In this document: piece by piece, positions 16,525 to 24,911 of the stretch
Numbering within the stretch: the first letter of the stretch is position 1
Layout of the letters: every line of letters starts with the position of its first letter
Origin: Nitrosopumilus adriaticus
Lineage (GTDB): Archaea; Thermoproteota; Nitrososphaeria; Nitrososphaerales; Nitrosopumilaceae
DNA: 64,000 nucleotides
Assembly: GCF_000956175.1 (NCBI RefSeq)
Contig: NZ_CP011070.1
Span: 434,001 to 498,000, forward strand
Reading direction: 5' to 3'
Notes under the pieces: generated by a model
What the model was told of the DNA's origin: nothing
Databases searched by the model: none
The model's input: the letters and a program-made list of their open reading frames with translations, nothing else
Translations under genes and position numbers: made by a program

Positions 16525-17378
16525 ATCAATGAACTTCCAAGTAGCAAAATATTTCTTTTTCTTTCTTTGATCCTTCTAATTGAATATGGTAACCAATTAA
16601 CTCCATATGGAATATAATCTGATACAACAAATTTCTTTTTGATTAGTTTTGGTTTGAGTTCATCTCTTATTCCTTTTAGCATTTGAAATTCAAATTTCTT
16701 TGGATATTTTTTTGACAAATTTTCTGCCTTTTTTATTATTTTTCCATCATGTGATGCTATTCCAAACTCATTTCCTTTCTTGAATAATATCTTCATTAGT
16801 TTTACAAAATTTTTATCCACATCTTCTTTTGATTTGAAGGATATGCTTGCTTTTTCTCTGTATGCTCCTTTTACTAGACGAATTTTTGCCCCAATTCGTA
16901 GCAAATCAATCAGATCATCCTCTGTTCTTTTGAGATTTGCTTGTAATGCAATTCCTAGTCGCTCATACTTTGAAAAAAATTTATTGTAAATCTCTATAGT
17001 CTCATCTGTATGCTCTGAGGATTCCATGTCAAGCCAGACAAAAACATGGGCATTTCGTGCATTTAGAATAATTTTTTCAAAATTTCGGTAACACTCTTTC
17101 TGACTTATTGAAAGACCTATCTGTGTAGGTTTGACTGATACAGCTCCGCGAATTTTCCATTTTCTAAAGGAATTGATGATTTTTTGATATTCATTAACTG
17201 TTGTAGTGATCTGTTTCTTTGAAGTGTGATATTCACCTAGTTTGTTTACAATTGCATGCCTTCCTGATTGATATGCATTTTTTGCAGATGTTAGAGCGTC
17301 ATCTATTGTGTTGCCTGCAATCCATTGTTTTGCTATTTTAAACAAAACCTTTTCCATCAACTGAGTTCCTGATACCAC
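16506..17378 (-). CDS. proline dehydrogenase
   Basis: 290 residues, a stand-alone FAD-dependent PRODH barrel. Visible signatures: VKPTQIG, WLDMESS, RLVKGAY, ASHD, FEFQMLKGIRDE and the C-terminal YGVNWLPYSIRRIKER substrate helix. It oxidises proline to pyrroline-5-carboxylate, which the convergent neighbour takes to glutamate. The size is usual for a monofunctional archaeal or bacterial PRODH. Confidence 0.93.
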   Translation of the reverse strand: MVSGTQLMEKVLFKIAKQWIAGNTIDDALTSAKNAYQSGRHAIVNKLGEYHTSKKQITTTVNEYQKIINSFRKWKIRGAVSVKPTQIGLSISQKECYRNFEKIILNARNAHVFVWLDMESSEHTDETIEIYNKFFSKYERLGIALQANLKRTEDDLIDLLRIGAKIRLVKGAYREKASISFKSKEDVDKNFVKLMKILFKKGNEFGIASHDGKIIKKAENLSKKYPKKFEFQMLKGIRDELKPKLIKKKFVVSDYIPYGVNWLPYSIRRIKERKRNILLLGSSLIQSQRV

Positions 17379-17497
17379 AGTAAGTATTGACTAGCGATAA
17401 TTATATGATTTTAGATTAATCCCTGACAGATTATGATAAGAAATATTTTGATGAGAAAGGAAAATTAAATTAGTTTAGAACTACAAACCAATCAGAT

Positions 17498-18145
17498 TTG
17501 GTTCAGATTCATTTTGTTGAGGTTGATAGTTTTCTGGATTTTGCGCGATTTGTTTGCGCATTCAGAGAATACCCTTTGAGGGTATATGCTCATAAATTGA
17601 ATAATAAGATGATTCTATCTTGCAGGTTGGTTCTGTCAAATTCTATTCTTGCATTTTACACTGATTATGAAAATGGAAGGTATATAGAATATGATCCAAA
17701 AGGAGGGAAAGAAACTGCAAGAGTTGTCAATTCTATAGACTCATCTTCTCAATATGCTCCGATAATTCATTTGGATTCACTACCTTTTCCATTAAAATCC
17801 TACAAAAAAATCTCAAACAAATTCAAAACTTCCAAAGTACTGGATTTAGGAAATTTAGCTAGATTGACATATGATCCTGAATGGCCTGACGATCCAAAGG
17901 TTACTCTATTGTGTTTTCCACATAGAAAAAAATGGATTATTGGTTACATGTCGATGATAGAATTAGTTGAAACTGTTTATTGTTTTTATTATGTAGAGTT
18001 GGACACAGAACCTGACAAAGCATTCATAAAATATTCAGGACATAAGGGAGTTCCGGCACAATTTACCGACATATTTCAACACGGATTTCCATATCTTCCT
18101 GTAGTTAAATTGAAAAAAGAACACCCAATTTTTGGATTAAAGTGA
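17498..18145 (+). CDS. conserved-looking protein of unknown function
   Basis: 215 residues, TTG start, no signal peptide or membrane helix. Composition is that of a normal cytoplasmic globular protein (many aromatic residues, strands such as VTLLCFPHRKKWIIGY and VYCFYYVELDTEPDKAFIKY). I do not recognise a family. It stands alone between proline dehydrogenase and a zinc mini-protein. Confidence 0.6.
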   Translation: MVQIHFVEVDSFLDFARFVCAFREYPLRVYAHKLNNKMILSCRLVLSNSILAFYTDYENGRYIEYDPKGGKETARVVNSIDSSSQYAPIIHLDSLPFPLKSYKKISNKFKTSKVLDLGNLARLTYDPEWPDDPKVTLLCFPHRKKWIIGYMSMIELVETVYCFYYVELDTEPDKAFIKYSGHKGVPAQFTDIFQHGFPYLPVVKLKKEHPIFGLK

Positions 18146-18275
18146 ATTTTCTAAATCAAACAAACTTGATATGTTTATTTTTCTCAAATCATCATAAGTG
18201 GAATTTAGAAATTAAAATCCAGACTTTTGAACATTTGTGAATTGAATTTTTAACGAAATAATGCTGGTGTAAAAT

Positions 18276-18449
18276 TTAATCTTCTTTGGGAACATAGTTC
18301 TTACATGAGCATTTAGTGCATACTATTTTTGATTGTAATTTTCCACTTGGCATTGATGTACCTGGTAAGAAATCCCCAGTACCAATGCGACCCAACGCAA
18401 GATGATGATCCTCTTTTGAATGCAGACAATTTTTACAATCGTCGTTCAT
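18276..18449 (-). CDS. zinc mini-protein, 57 aa
   Basis: ATG at 18449 after GAGGAGAG. CKNCLHS near the N-terminus and CTKCSCKNY near the C-terminus provide the four zinc ligands, with a histidine-containing acidic loop between. No family name known. It is isolated, with promoter sequence upstream. Confidence 0.6.
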   Translation of the reverse strand: MNDDCKNCLHSKEDHHLALGRIGTGDFLPGTSMPSGKLQSKIVCTKCSCKNYVPKED

Positions 18450-18683
18450 TTCTCTCCTCTAACAAAGTCATTTCATAAATATTATGACTTGACTTGGATT
18501 TAAAGTGGTGAATCCCCGTGATGTGGAATCTAAATTGGGGGCCTTGAAATACACTTACAAGTCACCCCGAATATCTATGAAAGTTAGTTCAGTTCTCTAA
18601 ACTCCATTGCGTTATCTAATTAAAAACATCTTTGAGTATAATTTCTACATCATGGTTAAATACAAATTTTGCATAATGTTACT

Positions 18684-18782
18684 ATGCCCCAATCTATTAC
18701 AAAAAAGATATTTCAAATCATTCAAAGCAAGTGGAACCAATTGGATGAACCTGATCAAGAATGGATTGAATTAGAAAAATAG
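18684..18782 (+). CDS. possible 32-aa helical peptide
   Basis: An ATG frame with Lys/Gln-rich first half and a Trp/Glu-rich second half (WNQLDEPDQEWIELEK). It would be a single amphipathic helix. Only composition supports it, so it is tentative. Confidence 0.3.
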   Translation: MPQSITKKIFQIIQSKWNQLDEPDQEWIELEK

Positions 18783-18898
18783 TGGTTGAAAATCTGACTA
18801 GGATTTTGTTTTAAAATACATGCTAAAATAAACTACATTTGGATTGTATCTTCAAGCCTTGAAGAAGATGTTTTGAGAAAAAGAAAATTGGAGGACTG

Positions 18899-18967
18899 CT
18901 AATCCTCGTCTTCATAGTCTGATTCATCATCTATGTCATCATTATAGTCATCGTATTGATAACTCAT
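18899..18967 (-). CDS. possible 22-aa acidic peptide
   Basis: ATG at 18967, TAG at 18899. The product is almost entirely Asp, Glu, Tyr and Asn. The same bias is seen in the Asp/Tyr-repeat proteins at 26550 and 45411, but there is no homology beyond composition. Tentative. Confidence 0.25.
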   Translation of the reverse strand: MSYQYDDYNDDIDDESDYEDED

Positions 18968-19107
18968 AGCAAATGTGGGTTGGAATTCTTGAATTTAAAC
19001 AAGATGAATGATTCATTCGTGTTGCTTTTTTATAATTTGAAATGTACAAATTATGATAGATAGGTTGGAGGCTATTCCCAGACCGTTTACCTCACACCAT
19101 CTATTTA

Positions 19108-19154
19108 CAAAAGATACGAATTACTTATGAACATCATGAATTTAGCTTGAATGA
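19108..19154 (+). promoter_or_regulatory. MKTR-type promoter P1
   Basis: Contains AAAGATACGAA, a TATA-like ACTTATGAA, then TCATGAATTTTAGCTTGAA-like sequence running straight into the start codon. Similar sequence at 27998, 55165, 59232 and 63108 marks a shared promoter with TATA 25-33 bases before the start. Confidence 0.6.
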
Positions 19155-19652
19155 TTGAAAACTAGTCTTTTGATAATCATCGTAAGTGCAATAATTGCAT
19201 CATCGATTGTTTTTGTTGCAATTTGGTATAGCATTCCAGAAGAATGCAACGAGGAATGTGAAATTAAACCCAGAAGTATATTGGCAGGGATAAGTGGACT
19301 TGGAACTATTGATCCGTTTAAGAGACCCTCTGAGATTAAACCATCATATGATCCCTACGTGGTAGAGATACCTTTTGATCAAACTATTCGATATGAAAAT
19401 CTTGAATTATACTTTTACGATACTGAAGACAGTAGATGTCCCATGGATGTTACTTGCATCTGGGAAGGACAAGTAACTGCAATGATTCATGTGAAAAACC
19501 AAACTCACAAAATATCGGGGTATTTTACTCCAAACCACACAATGAATTACATTTCTCCATACAATATCACTCTGGTGGATATTAGACCATATCCGGTTAG
19601 CACAGAAAAACCAAATTATGTTGTAACCTTGGAGATAAAAAAATTAGAATGA
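19155..19652 (+). CDS. exported MKT-leader protein with SRCP/CxWxG domain
   Basis: 165 residues, TTG start. The first 20 bases (TTGAAAACTAGTCTTTTGAT) match the shared leader of the MKTR genes, encoding MKTSLLIIIVS, a signal anchor. The mature part has LYFYDTEDSRCPMDVTCIWEGQV, a small exported domain also found in bacterial lipoproteins, whose paired Cys should form a disulfide. A close paralogue is at 53100. It has its own shared promoter and 3' element. Confidence 0.8.
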   Translation: MKTSLLIIIVSAIIASSIVFVAIWYSIPEECNEECEIKPRSILAGISGLGTIDPFKRPSEIKPSYDPYVVEIPFDQTIRYENLELYFYDTEDSRCPMDVTCIWEGQVTAMIHVKNQTHKISGYFTPNHTMNYISPYNITLVDIRPYPVSTEKPNYVVTLEIKKLE

Positions 19653-19668
19653 CTAATTGTTATTCTTG

Positions 19669-19736
19669 ACTGCAAAAATACAAGATTCAAAAATTAACTC
19701 TCGCTAGGGGAATTATTTGATTGATTCGATTCCCTA
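19669..19736 (+). repeat. 3' conserved element, copy 1
   Basis: Begins ACTGCAAAAATACAAGATT, includes TCTCGCTAGGGG, and can close a stem GGGAAT/ATTCCC. The copy at 28462-28529 matches over about 68 bases, with the stem kept although its bases differ. Both lie directly after MKTR-type genes. Confidence 0.6.
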
Positions 19737-19785
19737 TCTGTTATTTTGATATGTGGAAAAATTCTTTTACTGGTACCAAAAATTT

Positions 19786-19914
19786 TTACTGTGTCATTTT
19801 TTCGGTAGCGAGTGTTTTGTCTTTCAAATGAGTTTTTTCATGATCCAACACATTTTGAAAATTACCTTCCCATGAATCCCACCTGAAATTACAAAGTTTG
19901 CATCTATATGCCAT
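19786..19914 (-). CDS. C2H2-like zinc mini-protein, 42 aa
   Basis: CKLC close to the start and HEKTH in the middle form one C2H2-type finger (C-x2-C, later H-x3-H). Its ATG follows directly on the TAA of the 35-aa gene, so they are cotranscribed. Short but well-formed, hence accepted. Confidence 0.55.
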   Translation of the reverse strand: MAYRCKLCNFRWDSWEGNFQNVLDHEKTHLKDKTLATEKMTQ

Positions 19915-20022
19915 TTATTTTTTCATATTTCCTGTTTTCTTGTTCTCATCTTGGGATACGTTTATGTCATAAGAATTTTTTTCTTGTTTCCATTTTAGTT
20001 TTGAAAATAAATTTTTTAACAT
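19915..20022 (-). CDS. 35-aa basic peptide upstream of a zinc finger
   Basis: ATG at 20022; the TAA abuts the ATG of the zinc-finger gene (TAAATG). The peptide is Lys/Asn-rich with no motif. The tight spacing is its main support. Confidence 0.35.
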   Translation of the reverse strand: MLKNLFSKLKWKQEKNSYDINVSQDENKKTGNMKK

Positions 20023-20187
20023 GATTAAATAATGCTGATCATAGTAATGAACAATGATCTAGTTGACTATAACCTGCTTGAACACAACTTGATCTTTGAT
20101 GACTGTATTACCCTATCATGAAGTTTCCAACAACAATAGAACAAGAACTATTCAAAAATGAAATGTCAAAATAAAAGAGTAGAGTTG

Positions 20188-20337
20188 CTAGCCGATTAAC
20201 CCACTAGCAACAATGTAAGCCCCTGCACCCATTCCAATCATTACTCCGATTCCCATACAAATGAGATCAAACTTTACGACTTTCTTGAATGGTGCATGAA
20301 CCATTTTATCCCAGTTTGAGATTTGTTGTGTTTTCAT
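20188..20337 (-). CDS. 49-aa membrane protein (copy 2)
   Basis: Same length and nearly the same protein as the one at 2816-2965 (WDKMVHAPFKKVVKFDL, then MGIGVMIGMGAGAYIVASG). Many third-position differences with few amino-acid changes indicate selection on the protein. Shares the GTAAGCT-A-TAGCT-AC promoter motif. Function unknown. Confidence 0.75.
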   Translation of the reverse strand: MKTQQISNWDKMVHAPFKKVVKFDLICMGIGVMIGMGAGAYIVASGLIG

Positions 20338-20371
20338 AATGTCATTACGTTACTGTTGATGATAACTCAGA

Positions 20372-20389
20372 GTAAGCTTACTAGCTTAC
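20372..20389. promoter_or_regulatory. palindromic promoter motif of the second 49-aa gene
   Basis: GTAAGCTTACTAGCTTAC, an almost perfect palindrome about 35 bases upstream of the start at 20337; counterpart of 3021-3038. Confidence 0.5.
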
Positions 20390-20445
20390 TTGTAATGTTG
20401 GTAGATCCATTATATGTGAAAAAAAACAAAATTTGTTCTCAAATG

Positions 20446-21333
20446 TTAGTCTTCTCTAGGAAGTTTTCCATTCTCATCAAACATATTTTGGACATCTAAT
20501 GTAGAATTTCCATATTTCACGCTCAGATTCTTATTGACATCCATGATTTCTTTTTGCGTTACAGCAGCTTCTTGCTGAAAGATTTTCATGGCTTCAAATG
20601 ACGATTTTCCATCTTTGAGTGCCTCTTCTTTGGCATCATGTGCCTGCTGAGAAATCTTCTCTGTAAACAAGAATTGTTGCCAGAATATTGCTCTGACTGA
20701 ACTGTCTACTTCCTGTATGAATCTGTAGAAAACATTTCTAGGGCTGTTAGGTTCGTTTCTCTTTTCGGATTCTTTCAGGTCGTTTTGCAGGTCTTCTTTG
20801 GCAAGCTGCCTGCCTTTTTCAATTTCTTGTCTTTCTTTGCTGTCTTTTTCTCTTTTTATTTCGTCTTTCTTTTGTTTTTCAATCTCTTGTAGCATCTTTG
20901 AAAAAGGATCCAACTCTATTTTTTTCTCTGATATTTTTGGAGTTTTTGTAACTGGCTCTTGAATCTTCTTTGCTTTACTTTCTGTTACTTTGTATGTGAT
21001 TTCTGCACTTGTGTATCTGTTATCTTTTTTCGCATAGACTACGATGTCATACTCTCCAATTTCTACAGGAATTGGAGATGTTACTGAAAACTGACCTGTT
21101 GAATTAGTTGAGGTCTTGATGATTCCAGAAGGAAAGTATATGCTAATCAAAACCTTGGAAACAGGTTCCTCATCCAAAGTTATTGTTTTTCCATGTATCA
21201 TTGAATGCTGACCTTCTTCATACTCTGATAGACTATTGATACTAAGCATGAAATCTTCTACTGCCCATGCAGGGTTTGCAAGAAAAAGTCCCATCATACA
21301 TGATAGTAGTACTATGGAAGTTATTTTGTACAT
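20446..21333 (-). CDS. secreted Ig-like plus coiled-coil protein (family member 2 of 4)
   Basis: 295 residues with signal peptide ending AWA. Residues about 35-115 form an Ig-like or carboxypeptidase-regulatory-like beta domain (GKTITLDEEPVSKVLISIYFPSG). A Lys/Glu coiled coil (130-200) leads to the family core: RNVFYRFI, FWQQFLF, and at the end FDENGKLPRED. This member is alone in having the beta domain. It lies 111 bases downstream of a second family member on the same strand. Confidence 0.8.
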   Translation of the reverse strand: MYKITSIVLLSCMMGLFLANPAWAVEDFMLSINSLSEYEEGQHSMIHGKTITLDEEPVSKVLISIYFPSGIIKTSTNSTGQFSVTSPIPVEIGEYDIVVYAKKDNRYTSAEITYKVTESKAKKIQEPVTKTPKISEKKIELDPFSKMLQEIEKQKKDEIKREKDSKERQEIEKGRQLAKEDLQNDLKESEKRNEPNSPRNVFYRFIQEVDSSVRAIFWQQFLFTEKISQQAHDAKEEALKDGKSSFEAMKIFQQEAAVTQKEIMDVNKNLSVKYGNSTLDVQNMFDENGKLPRED

Positions 21334-21444
21334 GCAATTGATTTGAAAAAATAAAGATAATTCACAGTATTCAAAAAAATGATCAATGGATTTGAAATTT
21401 CTAGAGTCAGATCGATAACTGTATTAGAAAAAAATAGAGATTAG

Positions 21445-22077
21445 TTAATCATACCTTGGAAGTTTTCCATATTTGTCAAAGGTAGATTGAACTGAATCAT
21501 CTGCTAATCCATGCTTGATGTTGAGGTCTTTGGTAATGTCTATTAGTTGCACTCTTTTTACGGCACCTGCATTGTGATATGCCTCTCTTGCTTCTTGAAG
21601 AGAACCTCCATTATCTAAGACATTTTTCATTGCTTTTCGTGCATCAGAGACCTTTTGTTGCTGAAAATTGAACATATCCCAGTACACTAACTGAGTTTCA
21701 GCGGGTTTTGAGGCTACAAAACTGGTAAAGGATGCCTTTGGTGTGTGATCTTTGTATTTGTCAGTCATTCTGTCAAGTTCTTTGTTTAGTTCCTGCTTTG
21801 CAACAGCTCTTTGTTGATCAATGAATTTTTTGTGTTCTTGTTGTTTTTTATTTTCATCTTTGATTTCAGCCATTTGCTTTTTCATTATCTCTATCTTTTC
21901 AAGTATTGACTTTGCAAAAGGATCCTTGTTAATTTGTTCAGCGTTTCTTACTGTAAAATCATTATCTTGCATTGTTTGTGCAAATGCTTGAACAGATTCA
22001 TTTACTGAAACAGTTGATAATAACATGATTCCAAACATCACGCTATAGATTACATGTTTTGAATTATTCCTAGTCAT
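21445..22077 (-). CDS. secreted coiled-coil protein (family member 3 of 4)
   Basis: 210 residues with a signal peptide ending AFAQ. Coiled coil at about 45-100, core KASFTSFV, YWDMFNF, KVSDARKAMKNVLDNGG, LNIKHGLADDSVQSTFDKYGKLPRYD. It is the minimal form of the family: no extra domains. Tandem with the Ig-containing member, probably by duplication. Confidence 0.8.
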   Translation of the reverse strand: MTRNNSKHVIYSVMFGIMLLSTVSVNESVQAFAQTMQDNDFTVRNAEQINKDPFAKSILEKIEIMKKQMAEIKDENKKQQEHKKFIDQQRAVAKQELNKELDRMTDKYKDHTPKASFTSFVASKPAETQLVYWDMFNFQQQKVSDARKAMKNVLDNGGSLQEAREAYHNAGAVKRVQLIDITKDLNIKHGLADDSVQSTFDKYGKLPRYD

Positions 22078-22239
22078 TGAACATGATTTTTTGTTTTTTT
22101 ATTTACTGATTATGAACAATACAATCGGAATCTTAATCTACAACAAAATTAATTACGTGCAGTTCAAATTCAATCTTGTATCATAAAATTCTAAATACAT
22201 GTGTATCTTTGTGTAAAAGGGTTTTAATTATAAAAAAAC

Positions 22240-23655
22240 TTGTTAAGACCTGTGAATCGAATTTTACTTTTTTTAGTGTTGCTTACTAATCTGGTTTCTT
22301 CTACTGCGATGGGAGATATAGATTCTCCAAGAAAACAAATGGCAAATGGGGTACCTTCAGAAGATGTAATATGCAAAAATGGACTACAGTTAATGATCAG
22401 AAGTAATGGTGATGCAATATGTGTAAAATCATCTTCTATAGAAAAATGGGTTAACTCGCAAAGGGCAGAAATTGTAGATTTCTCTCTTCGAGACTCAAAA
22501 AATAACGATACCTCATCAGATAAAGGGCAAGTAGAAACTGACATTTTCCCAGAAAAAATCCTTGTCCAATCTGCACGTGATTCGTATGTTTTAGGCTCTA
22601 CAATGACTTTTACGGGAGAATCCGAGCCAAACACAAGTCTTGAAGTTGAACTAGAAGATTCTGATGGGAATAAGGTTTACACAGATATTTTAGAGATTGA
22701 TGATTCAGGAATAGTACAATTTGAAATAAAAACTGATGATTCTTTTACTCATGGGGCATATTTTTTGATTTTAAAACATGGAGATGACTCTGAAATAGTA
22801 CCTGTACAAATTGGAGAATCAGCAGGGGATATTGCAGCTGTAATTGAAAAATTCCACTTTGATTACAACTCAAACGCTTCAATTGAAATTTTTGGACCCC
22901 TTTCAGCAAAAATCTCATTGACAGTTTATGACTCTCGTGACAATGTACGTTTTGAGGACAAAGTACAGCTTGACAAAAAAGGTCATGCTGAATATTTGCT
23001 AGACCTTTCAGGTTACAAAAGAGGAAATTACTATTTAGTGCTAAACTATGCTTCTGAAGAAACAATTGAGGAGTTCACAGTCGGGTTAAGTAAAGGAATT
23101 ACTCCTATTGATATCAAAATAGATGATAATTATTACAAAATTGGAGAGACAGTTCTTCTCAGCGGAAAGTCTTCAGACAATACCAAGATTCTGATAGAAT
23201 TAATCGATCCTACTGGAGAAGTCATTGATAAAATTGAATATTACACTGACAATGATGGTAAATTTACATATCCATTAGAGCTATCTCTTGGAAAGCAAAA
23301 TGGGTTATGGACAGTCAAAGTTAGTAATGCTGAAAGAATTTCTGAATTGACATTTGAGGTGGTAGGAAAAGAAAAAATTCTAACGGTACAACTTGACAAA
23401 GAAGAACCATATAGACATGGAGAGTTTGTAACTATTTCAGGAACAGGCATAGATTCAGAGTTTCAATCTGTAATTCAGATAACATCTACTGATGCGTTTT
23501 TCGAATTAATACCAGAGGTAACAAATGAGGGTACTTTTTCTGAAGTATGGCAGATTCCAGAAAACTTGGCACCTGGAACTTATACTGTATTAGTTAAGGA
23601 TGATACCGAAGATGTTACAACCAACTTTCAAGTCATATACAAAACAGAATCATAA
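22240..23655 (+). CDS. secreted multi-domain beta protein
   Basis: 471 residues, TTG 22240 or GTG 22252 start, signal peptide (RILLFLVLLTNLVSSTA). Residues about 45-80 hold the recurrent two-Cys unit (ICKNGLQL ... AICVKSSS). From about 110 on there are four or five Ig-like beta domains of about 90 residues (for example YYKIGETVLLSGKSSDNTKILIEL, and FVTISGTGIDSE), as in bacterial MG2/Big-type surface proteins. Probably a cell-surface adhesin or S-layer associated protein. Confidence 0.75.
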   Translation: MLRPVNRILLFLVLLTNLVSSTAMGDIDSPRKQMANGVPSEDVICKNGLQLMIRSNGDAICVKSSSIEKWVNSQRAEIVDFSLRDSKNNDTSSDKGQVETDIFPEKILVQSARDSYVLGSTMTFTGESEPNTSLEVELEDSDGNKVYTDILEIDDSGIVQFEIKTDDSFTHGAYFLILKHGDDSEIVPVQIGESAGDIAAVIEKFHFDYNSNASIEIFGPLSAKISLTVYDSRDNVRFEDKVQLDKKGHAEYLLDLSGYKRGNYYLVLNYASEETIEEFTVGLSKGITPIDIKIDDNYYKIGETVLLSGKSSDNTKILIELIDPTGEVIDKIEYYTDNDGKFTYPLELSLGKQNGLWTVKVSNAERISELTFEVVGKEKILTVQLDKEEPYRHGEFVTISGTGIDSEFQSVIQITSTDAFFELIPEVTNEGTFSEVWQIPENLAPGTYTVLVKDDTEDVTTNFQVIYKTES

Positions 23656-23735
23656 AGTTTGAAATCAGATAATACTTTGATCTGTTCAAAAAAAAGTTTC
23701 ACACTATAACTAATTAAAACTAAACAACATCATTT

Positions 23736-24107
23736 CTATACATGATTTTTCTTTTTTCTCATAATCCCAAAAAAGAAACAAATCAGGATGCCTAACATGA
23801 TTACTGATAAAAACAAATCAAAAGAATCGTCATCAAATGTAAATAATTCTTGTATTGCTTCAGTTGTAAGATATATGGTAAACAATGAAAAAGCTAATGC
23901 GATGTATTTTAATTGAGAGACCCCAGTTTTCCTATACGCAGAAACTGCCATGATTGTTAAAAATATTGATAGTCCTGCAATGGCAACAGTTACAGATCCT
24001 GCAATAATATCATCTTGAGTTACAATGTCGGCTGGATCATCAAATGGATTAAGGTAATCAAGCTGTAGAAAAATATTTGATATTACCGATAGATATGATT
24101 CAAACAT
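23736..24107 (-). CDS. three-helix membrane protein in a regulator operon
   Basis: 123 residues. Helices at about 33-57, 67-86 and 95-115, with a basic C-terminus (RKKKNHV) and an N-terminal acidic extracellular stretch. No family confirmed; similar small membrane proteins are paired with winged-helix regulators in other archaea. It starts 12 bases after the regulator's stop. Confidence 0.65.
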   Translation of the reverse strand: MFESYLSVISNIFLQLDYLNPFDDPADIVTQDDIIAGSVTVAIAGLSIFLTIMAVSAYRKTGVSQLKYIALAFSLFTIYLTTEAIQELFTFDDDSFDLFLSVIMLGILICFFFGIMRKKKNHV

Positions 24108-24119
24108 TCTATATCTTTG

Positions 24120-24647
24120 TTATTCCTGTTCAAATGCTGAAAAGACATCTACCATGTTGTTAATCATAGAGTTCCATGTGGTTGATTTGCATTTCCTTAG
24201 ATTCTCTAGAACGTTTTTTCTGCTGGTGAGATGATATAGGGTATATTTTCCAGAATACTCTGACTCTACAATGTTTAATTCCAATAATCTTTTCATGTGC
24301 CAACTAACAGTTGAAGATGATAACCCGACTCTTTTTGCTATGTCTTGATGCGTAGATGGCTCATGTTGAAGTAAACACAAAATGATACTTCGTGGGGATT
24401 CTAAATTAAATACGGAAAGTACTTTATCGCTTGATTCGTCAATGTGGTAATAATTTTTGTAAAACTTTGTTTTGACTGATTTGATTTTTCCTTCCTTTTC
24501 AAGAACATTAAGATGGTATTGAACTGTACCCATTGAGAATCCTAGATTATTCTTAATTTTTCTTAGATGGGAACTAGGATTGTTAATTATAAAATCTAAG
24601 ATCTGCATCTGTGGGGATTCTAGCATTTTCTTACGATCTCTACTCAC
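24120..24647 (-). CDS. double winged-helix regulator
   Basis: 175 residues with two helix-turn-helix units: SSHLRKIKNNLGFSMGTVQYHLNVLEKEGKI (about 20-55) and STHQDIAKRVGLSSSTVSWHMKRLLELNIV (about 98-130). This tandem arrangement is typical of archaeal MarR/ArsR-like regulators that act with membrane partners. The downstream membrane-protein gene strengthens that reading. Target unknown; the adjacent surface-protein genes are candidates. Confidence 0.8.
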   Translation of the reverse strand: MSRDRKKMLESPQMQILDFIINNPSSHLRKIKNNLGFSMGTVQYHLNVLEKEGKIKSVKTKFYKNYYHIDESSDKVLSVFNLESPRSIILCLLQHEPSTHQDIAKRVGLSSSTVSWHMKRLLELNIVESEYSGKYTLYHLTSRKNVLENLRKCKSTTWNSMINNMVDVFSAFEQE

Positions 24648-24911
24648 AAAATCAAGAATTTAACCTATTCTACAAACAATTACAGTTTTTTGACAAATTT
24701 TGTTTTCTCAGATCTAGACTTGTATCATAGAATGTTTTAGGCAGTTGCTAGAAACCCTAGTGGCAGGTAGGTTTATCATGACTGTTAGACTGCTTGGTTC
24801 ATCGATACTTGCCTATTTTTTTAGATTGATGTGAAAAATTACTCATGAAAATAATTTCAAATTCAATCTTGTATCACAAACAAAGTATATTCAAATCCCA
24901 AAAAAGAACAA

